NCBI GenBank assembly: GCA_021780355.1
Contig: JAJXYX010000031.1
Span: 1 to 48,890, forward strand
Direction: 5' to 3'
DNA: 48,890 nt
DNA from: a bacterium
GTDB lineage: Bacteria > Chlamydiota > Chlamydiia > Chlamydiales > SM23-39
The position numbers were made by a program, and so were the translations under genes. This document shows, piece by piece, positions 40,465 to 46,240 of this stretch. Positions within the stretch are counted from its first letter, which is position 1; every line of letters begins with the position of its first letter. Under the pieces are notes generated by a model that saw only the letters and a program-made list of their open reading frames with translations, was not told the DNA's origin and did not search any database.

Positions 40465-41493
40465 TTAAGCATAGCGGATGATTAAATTGCCGCCTTGTTT
40501 TTCGATGGGGGCGAGGATGATGCCTTGTTCTACGCAGCGCAAGAGTTTTTCTTGGAGTCGTTTTCGGGCCATGCTTTTATTTTTTTGCGCTGTTTTTTCG
40601 AGGCCTGCTACCCGGATGAGATAATCTTCATCGACGGAGATGGATTTATTGTTGTCGTTGTGCTGAGCCTTGCGGGCTTGGAGCCAGGCAGCGACGGAGA
40701 TGACCTCGGCGTGGAGTTTTAGGGTGGCGTTTTTAAACCGAGCTCCGACGAAGGCGAGCTTTTCATTTTGAAGAGCGGGGGCATTGAAGACGGAAAGGGT
40801 AATGGCCTGAGGGTATTCTTCTTTTTCTCCGATTTTGTTGTGAATCTCGATGAGGCGGATTTCGATCGACTCGATGGTTTGCTTCCCTTCTTTGGAGGTA
40901 TTTTTTTTCCGTGAATAGATCATTTTGGTGTTTTCTAGAGCGCGCAGATGTTCGTAAAACTCGATTTTTTCTTGGTTTTGGAACCGAGCTTCCCGATTGG
41001 GATAGCAAAGCCTCATGAGCTCTGTCATCTGACACGTGAAGGTAAATTGCCTTAATTCATTGGCCAATTTCCAAGCGGCCATGTGGATTTTATGAAGAAC
41101 CCCGCGAAGCCGGTCGGCGACAATGGCCGCGATCCTTTCGGCTTCTTCGTGAGATGAGGCTTGAAGACGGTGCTCGAGAGTGATCGTATGGCCTGAAGAA
41201 TCGGGAGTGGAAGATTTGATGATATAAGACGTCGTGCCTTCTTGCCAGATGAGCTCTGGATTGGAGAGGAGTTTGGGTAGATGGTAGAGCTTGTCGGAGA
41301 TCGTCCTGCTGATGCCGAATTCAATATTGGAATCAATCGTTTTGTAAAAATTGTCTTCGATTTTATTTTTATCGGTTAAAATGGTTTCAACGGCTTTTTT
41401 TACTTCATATTGAGAAGCTGTCATGAAATTCGTGACGGGTTCATCATCCTCGACGATCACGGGGGTGAGTTTGTATTCTTCATGATCGATCAT
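40465..41493 (-). CDS. Probable plasmid replication initiator (pGP2-like layout)
   Basis: 342 aa from ATG 41493, which has GGAGG five nt before it (the frame also opens with TTG at 41505). The sequence has an N-terminal helical part with MTASQYEVKKAVETI, a middle part (MTELMRLCYPNREARFQNQE, KIEFYEHLRALENTKMIYSR) that looks like a winged-helix unit, and a C-terminal one (AEVISVAAWLQARKAQ, then MARKRLQEKLLRCVEQGIIL). Two winged-helix-like domains are typical of iteron-binding initiators, and the layout resembles what I remember of chlamydial pGP2-D; no alignment was made. It overlaps the upstream ATPase gene by 14 bp. It could instead be a DNA-binding partner of that ATPase. Confidence 0.55.
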   Translation of the reverse strand: MIDHEEYKLTPVIVEDDEPVTNFMTASQYEVKKAVETILTDKNKIEDNFYKTIDSNIEFGISRTISDKLYHLPKLLSNPELIWQEGTTSYIIKSSTPDSSGHTITLEHRLQASSHEEAERIAAIVADRLRGVLHKIHMAAWKLANELRQFTFTCQMTELMRLCYPNREARFQNQEKIEFYEHLRALENTKMIYSRKKNTSKEGKQTIESIEIRLIEIHNKIGEKEEYPQAITLSVFNAPALQNEKLAFVGARFKNATLKLHAEVISVAAWLQARKAQHNDNNKSISVDEDYLIRVAGLEKTAQKNKSMARKRLQEKLLRCVEQGIILAPIEKQGGNLIIRYA

Positions 41494-42859
41494 GAGATCC
41501 TCCAATTTTTCCTAAGGGAACCATTCTATTAGACGTTTCTAGTTTGACTCGAAGAGAAGGTATTTCCGGAGCGGCTGAAAGACACCCAGACTCATCTTTT
41601 TTCAGGATGCGAGTGGGAAGGATCGCTGTAAAATTCGATTTTACGTGGCGGAAAATGACATCTTTGCTCGAATCCATCTCTTCTTGTTTGCTTTTTTCTA
41701 AATTGACTTGCCAGCGAACGCCATCTGTGATGGCCGATGAGCCCCGCGCTGCAGCTTGATCCGTGTTTAAACCGGAAACTCCCCCTTTATTCATGTGATG
41801 GCCGAAAATGATGGTGGGATTGCCTTTGAGCTCGAGCGAGAGTTTTTCTAAAAGAGCGATAAATTGCGTAGCGGCAGCGTTATCTGTTTCTGCGTCCATC
41901 CCGATAAAGCGGGAAATGGGATCTAAAATGATGCATGACCATCCTTCTTCAGGCTCCGATCGCTTGAGGCTTGCGAGCAAATTGTTGAAAAAAGGAGTCG
42001 GGAGTCCTTGGTGGATGAAAGCTGCATCAATCCCGGAAAAAGCCATGGGAGCGATTCGCTCCATCGCAGCTAAAAGAGGATCTTTATCGAAAAAGACAAA
42101 CTGATCGCTTTTCAATCGCTGAAGAAAATGTTTGGAGATTTTTCGCAAAAGACGATGAATATCGGAAAAATTGTTTTCTCCCAGTCCTAAAAACACATGC
42201 CCCGGTTTTTCGATCGGAAAGACATCAAGCCAAGGATGTCCGGTCGCTAAAGAGAGCGCCAGCTGGGCTAAAGCGTGCGTTTTCCCCACGCCGCCAGCTC
42301 CGACCAGCATCGCTAAAATCCCTTTGCGCAAAAAAGGTTTTTGGATCTTTCCCTCTTCGACATTGATGAGCCTTGGAATATCCGGCGCTTCTTCGAGCAG
42401 AAAATTGACGGGTAGATCTGAGATGAATTTGATGTGCAAGGGATCTGTGGAGACGCTGAGCGCTTTTTCAAATTGTTCAGCCTTTTTGATCTGTCCTTTG
42501 ATCTCTTCCGCCTCTTCAGACAATTGCTGAAGAAGCTGCTCTCTTGCAGTTTTGCCATCGGGCAAGGAAGGAGAAGTTTCTAGTTCTTTTTGTAATTGGT
42601 CGATCTCTCTTTCTAAAGAAATCAGCTTGTCTCGAAAAAACGAAGTTTTATGGGATTGCTGGAACGAGGCGAAGGTATGCCCCTCTGGAATAGGCTGTTT
42701 ATGATATTTAAGGCCGGCTTTTTGACAAAAAGAGGCCAATTCCGTTTCTTTTTCTTGCGCAATCGCGTATCCGATGCCTGTAAAAAAAGCCCCAAGTTCT
42801 TGGAATTTTTGTTTTAGGGGGCGTAAATTTCGATCAGCCAAGATCAGTAGATAATACAT
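41480..42859 (-). CDS. RepA-type hexameric helicase/AAA ATPase
   Basis: 459 aa from ATG 42859, with AGGAG seven nt upstream; the ATG at 42898 lacks such a site. MLVGAGGVGKTHALAQLALS at about residues 193-212 is Walker A, and HPWLDVFPIEKPGHVFLGLG is the next strand region of RSF1010 RepA-like enzymes. SCIILDPISRFIGMDAETDN carries the Walker B Asp and TIIFGHHMNKGG the sensor-type His motif. These proteins unwind plasmid DNA or are relatives such as primase-helicase and DNA-repair ATPases. The first 150 residues (coiled-coil KLISLEREIDQLQKELETS) are not recognised. It is coupled to the initiator-like gene. This makes two helicase-type genes, with dnaB, on one replicon. Confidence 0.8.
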   Translation of the reverse strand: MYYLLILADRNLRPLKQKFQELGAFFTGIGYAIAQEKETELASFCQKAGLKYHKQPIPEGHTFASFQQSHKTSFFRDKLISLEREIDQLQKELETSPSLPDGKTAREQLLQQLSEEAEEIKGQIKKAEQFEKALSVSTDPLHIKFISDLPVNFLLEEAPDIPRLINVEEGKIQKPFLRKGILAMLVGAGGVGKTHALAQLALSLATGHPWLDVFPIEKPGHVFLGLGENNFSDIHRLLRKISKHFLQRLKSDQFVFFDKDPLLAAMERIAPMAFSGIDAAFIHQGLPTPFFNNLLASLKRSEPEEGWSCIILDPISRFIGMDAETDNAAATQFIALLEKLSLELKGNPTIIFGHHMNKGGVSGLNTDQAAARGSSAITDGVRWQVNLEKSKQEEMDSSKDVIFRHVKSNFTAILPTRILKKDESGCLSAAPEIPSLRVKLETSNRMVPLGKIGGSHDRS

Positions 42860-43017
42860 AGACGATTCTCCTGCTTGGAGTGTAGTCGGATTGTACATTT
42901 CATGAAACGGTTATATTGCCTTTTAAAGATTTTTTTTATTTTTTATTTGCTGTTTTTGTGGAAAAGAGAGATATGTGGTTTGAAGTGTCATTTGTACAGA
43001 ACTGAGGGGTCGAGCCA

Positions 43018-44364
43018 GTGCGATCGCGTAAATCAACAAAAAAAAGAAGAAAGCCGCTCCACGAGGCTGCTCTGCCGTTTTGTCTTCTTTGGATGAGCTG
43101 CTCTTTTTTATACGCAGAGGAAAAAGAGGCTTTGGAATCGATGGCTCTTTTGACTGAAGAAGCTCCTTATTCTATTGAAAAGATGTTGGAGAAAGAGCCT
43201 GTCGTAGAAGCTGAACCTTTGACGGAAGAGTCTTTAGCAGAACTGCTTTCCATTTCGGAGCATACGCTGTTAAGCGGGGAAGAGATCGCTGCATCCACGA
43301 CGGCAGGATGGTTTCCTGACCGGATCAATTGGTCGACTAAAAAGAAAGTGCAGCCTCCGCCTATTCCTTTGGCTGCAAAGCCGACGCGCAGTTTGCGAGT
43401 GACTGTCGATGCGCTTTATTTCAAGCCGATTCAAGACAGCTTAAAATATGCCCAAACAAATTCGATGTCCTTTTCTCCTCCCGGCAATAATATTGGCCAG
43501 GAGTTTACCTATGAGCCGGGAGTCCGAGGCGCTTTAACGATTCCTTTTCGTTATGATGATTGGGATCTTTGCGCGGCTTATACCTATTTCCATCCGACGA
43601 TGCCGACCGTGCATAAAACGGATGAGAATCAATATTTATTCATGGTGCTGACCCAATCTTTTTTCCCTCAGGTCAATAACTTTTCCAATGTGCAGTGCGG
43701 AGAGGTCATAGGCAATTGGCGTTTAAAGATGGATACGCTGAATCTTGAACTCAAGCGGGTTTGTCTTGTCAGCCGCTCTTTTTTAATAAAGCCTATTATC
43801 GGCATTCAGCTGACTGAAATCAAACAGCGCACTGTTGTTCATTATGGCAATTTTTGGATTGTCAACGGGGGGATATTCCCGCAGGGCGATCCGATTCCTA
43901 TTTTGAATGCCCAAAAAATTATCAGCGCAAACGAAGTCTATGGCGTTGGACCTGAATTCGGCGCGGAAATGAGTTTTTTGATCCCCAAAAATTTCCGCCT
44001 CTTTTTAAAGAGTGTGTTTGCTTGCATGTTTGGCCGATTCAACACTACGATGAAATATACTGAAAATTTGGGAACGGTATCCGACGGTCAGATCCCTCAA
44101 ACTCTTATCACAACTCCTTATCCCTATGACCAGGTTCTTAAAGTGAATGTCGCAGGCTCTTTTACGATGGTGCAAATCCAGGGGGCTTTTGCCAAAGAAT
44201 TTAGATTAGGCAGAAAAGGATCCGCCGAAATTATGCTTGGTTGGGAAACCCAATTTTGGTGGAATTTAAGCCGAATGAATGGATTTAACCAGCCTAGCTT
44301 GACCTCTTTGGGCTCAGATATGAGTTTGCAGGGGCCTTTCGCTCGAGTAGAATTGAATTTTTAA
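43018..44364 (+). CDS. MOMP-like outer-membrane beta-barrel protein
   Basis: 448 aa from GTG 43018, chosen because it gives a full signal peptide: a basic start (RSRKSTKKRRK), a hydrophobic stretch (ALPFCLLWMSCSFLYA) and cleavage before EEKEA. A periplasmic Glu-rich stretch of about 90 residues precedes the barrel, which starts near LRVTVDALYFKPIQDSL. Alternating hydrophobic strands follow, and the chain ends in Phe after a final beta strand (GPFARVELNF), as needed for barrel insertion. It reads like the MOMP-like/Legionella OMP family of pore proteins found in chlamydia-like bacteria. The likely role is a general porin or adhesin; it is unusual to find one beside the plasmid partition genes. 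Confidence 0.75.
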   Translation: MRSRKSTKKRRKPLHEAALPFCLLWMSCSFLYAEEKEALESMALLTEEAPYSIEKMLEKEPVVEAEPLTEESLAELLSISEHTLLSGEEIAASTTAGWFPDRINWSTKKKVQPPPIPLAAKPTRSLRVTVDALYFKPIQDSLKYAQTNSMSFSPPGNNIGQEFTYEPGVRGALTIPFRYDDWDLCAAYTYFHPTMPTVHKTDENQYLFMVLTQSFFPQVNNFSNVQCGEVIGNWRLKMDTLNLELKRVCLVSRSFLIKPIIGIQLTEIKQRTVVHYGNFWIVNGGIFPQGDPIPILNAQKIISANEVYGVGPEFGAEMSFLIPKNFRLFLKSVFACMFGRFNTTMKYTENLGTVSDGQIPQTLITTPYPYDQVLKVNVAGSFTMVQIQGAFAKEFRLGRKGSAEIMLGWETQFWWNLSRMNGFNQPSLTSLGSDMSLQGPFARVELNF

Positions 44365-44369
44365 ATTGT

Positions 44370-44384
44370 GTGTAACCGTTACAC
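44370..44384. promoter_or_regulatory. Palindromic operator candidate upstream of parA
   Basis: GTGTAAC-C-GTTACAC is a perfect 15-bp palindrome 12 bp upstream of the parA -35 box. Sites of this kind autoregulate partition operons. No ParB gene is visible, so a small regulator such as the ribbon-helix-helix proteins could bind it. Confidence 0.45.
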
Positions 44385-44396
44385 TGAATTCACTTG

Positions 44397-44425
44397 TTGA
44401 CACATCTGTTGATTCGCAGTAGAAT
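44397..44425 (+). promoter_or_regulatory. Promoter of parA-pgp6
   Basis: TTGACA at 44397-44402, a 17-bp spacer and TAGAAT at 44420-44425 form a near-consensus sigma-66/sigma-70 promoter, with 27 nt to the ATG at 44453. Confidence 0.75.
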
Positions 44426-44452
44426 CGGGGATTAACCACAGAAAAGTGCATC

Positions 44453-45211
44453 ATGCGCACCTATGTTTTTTGTTCTTTTAAGGGAGGAACGGCAAAAACG
44501 TCCTCGTCTCTTCATATGGGCGCTTGCCTTGCAAAATACCATCAAAAACGGGTTCTCTTAATTGATTTTGATAGCCAGGCGAATTTATCTACAGGTCTAG
44601 GCATTGGTCCTGATAGTTTAGAAACCCTGGTTCCGGTGTTGAGAGGGCAGAAAAAAGCGGCCGAGGTCATTCAGCCCACCTGCATTCGGGGCCTTGACGT
44701 CATTGCGGCCAATACATTTTTAGATGGCATTGAATCAAGCTCTCCCTTGGTTGCCGACCTTTATGCTCATGAACGTCTTCGGAAAGCTTTGGTTGGGCTT
44801 CCTTACGATTTTTGTTTGATCGATACCCCACCCTCTTTGGGCTGGCTGACTCAGTCCGCCTTTTACGCGGCAGAGGGAAGCATCATATGCGCCGTCCCTG
44901 AGCCTTATTCGATTCTCGCCATGAACCGTCTCAAAGAGTACCATACAGCCATTCAAGAAAGGCATCCTTTAACCAATGCGGGTGTCATCATTACGTTTTG
45001 GGATGAAAGGGGCGCTGCCAATGGCGTCTTCATGCAGGCGATCCAACAATCTTTTCCTAACTTGCTCTATCAAGCTAAAATCAGAAGAGATATTGCCGTC
45101 AATCGGGCGATTCTGCAGGGCAAGCCTGTCATTGAAACGGAAGAAAAGTCGAGAGCTTCTCTTGATTATCAAGAGCTAACAAGAGAATTTTTGCAAAGGC
45201 TCTCTTTATGA
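44453..45211 (+). CDS. parA: ParA-family partition ATPase (pGP5-D-like)
   Basis: 252 aa. MRTYVFCSFKGGTAKTSSSL holds the deviant Walker A (KGGTAKTS), VLLIDFDSQANLSTGLG is A' and DFCLIDTPPSLGWLTQSAF is Walker B with the switch Asp. The IKRRDIAVNRA-type end (KIRRDIAVNRAILQGKPVIE) is the ParA C-terminal motif. The spacing and wording (CSFKGGT, DTPPSLG, AKIRRDI) match the chlamydial plasmid protein pGP5-D, which partitions the plasmid and represses some plasmid genes. ParA needs a DNA-bound partner; here the pGP6-like product, whose start overlaps the stop by 4 bp, is the natural candidate. Confidence 0.9.
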   Translation: MRTYVFCSFKGGTAKTSSSLHMGACLAKYHQKRVLLIDFDSQANLSTGLGIGPDSLETLVPVLRGQKKAAEVIQPTCIRGLDVIAANTFLDGIESSSPLVADLYAHERLRKALVGLPYDFCLIDTPPSLGWLTQSAFYAAEGSIICAVPEPYSILAMNRLKEYHTAIQERHPLTNAGVIITFWDERGAANGVFMQAIQQSFPNLLYQAKIRRDIAVNRAILQGKPVIETEEKSRASLDYQELTREFLQRLSL

Positions 45212-45960
45212 AAACGAAAGATTTAGCTGTCGCTTTTTTGCAAAAAAACCAAGCGCCCACTTCTTTGCCTCCGCCCACTTCTCCCGGGATCATTAATGCG
45301 TTTCATTCCCTTTTTTCTGTCCAAGAGCTGCATGCAGAAGAAGATCAGGCGATAGAAGCGATTTTACGAGCAGGCGTGGAGATCGACGTTCCTTTGGAAG
45401 GAATAGAAACTGACGCGCATGAGGTCAAGCGGTTAACAAAGGAACTGCGCGCCATTCGCAGACAAGAACTTGTTTTGATTGGCGAGCGAGTATCCGCTGC
45501 GCGCGAAGTGTTTAAAAAATATAAAGATCGATCTTTTCGAGATTGGATGCAGTTGACATTTGGATCTTTTAAAACGGGGTACAATTATCTCGCCTTTTAC
45601 GATCTTTATGTCTCTGTGCCGGAAGAAATTAAAATGCGTCTGAAAGACATGCCGGCCAAGGCGGTTTATGTCCTCGCTTCTCATAGAGCTCCTCTCGATA
45701 AGAAAATTGAAGTAGTCAAAAACCATTCTCGACAAACGGCCCAGACGCTAATCTCTGTGATTCGGGATACGTTGGGCTCTTCTCGCAAAATGACTCGCAA
45801 AATGTCGAATGATTTGATTCTCTCTTCTCTTGAAAAGGGTGCAGTTCTCCTTTCCCCTGAGAATTTACATGCGGAACATCGACGCAGATTGCTTTCTTTG
45901 ATTGATCATTTATCTGATTTAGTTGAATTATCTAAGAAGTTTTTGTCTTCCGAAGACTAA
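45208..45960 (+). CDS. pgp6: pGP6-D-like plasmid maintenance protein
   Basis: 250 aa, the length of pGP6-D on classical chlamydial plasmids, and in the same place directly after the ParA gene (ATGA overlap). TFGSFKTGYNYLAFYDLYVS at about residues 116-135 and KMRLKDMPAKAVYVLASHRA are the parts I recognise from pGP6. The N-terminus has a Pro-rich stretch and a coiled-coil-like KRLTKELRAIRRQELVLIGE. The family is helical and of unsettled mechanism; it is needed for plasmid maintenance and may act as the DNA-binding half of a partition pair. No cysteine or enzymatic motif is seen. A terminator-like hairpin follows at 46014-46045. Confidence 0.75.
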   Translation: MKTKDLAVAFLQKNQAPTSLPPPTSPGIINAFHSLFSVQELHAEEDQAIEAILRAGVEIDVPLEGIETDAHEVKRLTKELRAIRRQELVLIGERVSAAREVFKKYKDRSFRDWMQLTFGSFKTGYNYLAFYDLYVSVPEEIKMRLKDMPAKAVYVLASHRAPLDKKIEVVKNHSRQTAQTLISVIRDTLGSSRKMTRKMSNDLILSSLEKGAVLLSPENLHAEHRRRLLSLIDHLSDLVELSKKFLSSED

Positions 45961-46013
45961 TATCTAATCATTTCTTTGTCTTTTCTGTTTTGACTAATTA
46001 ATTTATTTTTTTT

Positions 46014-46045
46014 ATACACCAAAAAAGTTGATGTGTATTTTTTTT
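46014..46045 (+). terminator. Terminator after pgp6
   Basis: ATACAC at 46014 pairs with GTGTAT at 46033-46038 across a loop of about 13 nt, followed by eight Ts (46038-46045). The stem is short but the T run is typical of a Rho-independent terminator. The rest of the gap to 46240 is A+T-rich and should hold the promoter of the next gene. Confidence 0.55.
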
Positions 46046-46240
46046 GGCTTTGTTCGTTTTTTAAAGTTTTTTCCATAATTGCATGCGTTTTTATTTATTC
46101 TTTGGTTTCGATTGGTTTTTGGAAAATTCTTGCAAATTGACAATGTATTAATTCGATTACTTTTTTCGTAAAATATAAATAAAACTGTTTCTTAGTTTGT
46201 TTTATTCTTTTCTAAATTTTTTCATTTCAAGGGTAAAATA

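Noticed and set aside
41808-42104. Plus-strand frames opposite the RepA-like ATPase (41544-41759, 41808-42104, 42171-42530)
   Set aside because: They are shadows of a well-supported ATPase with Walker motifs.
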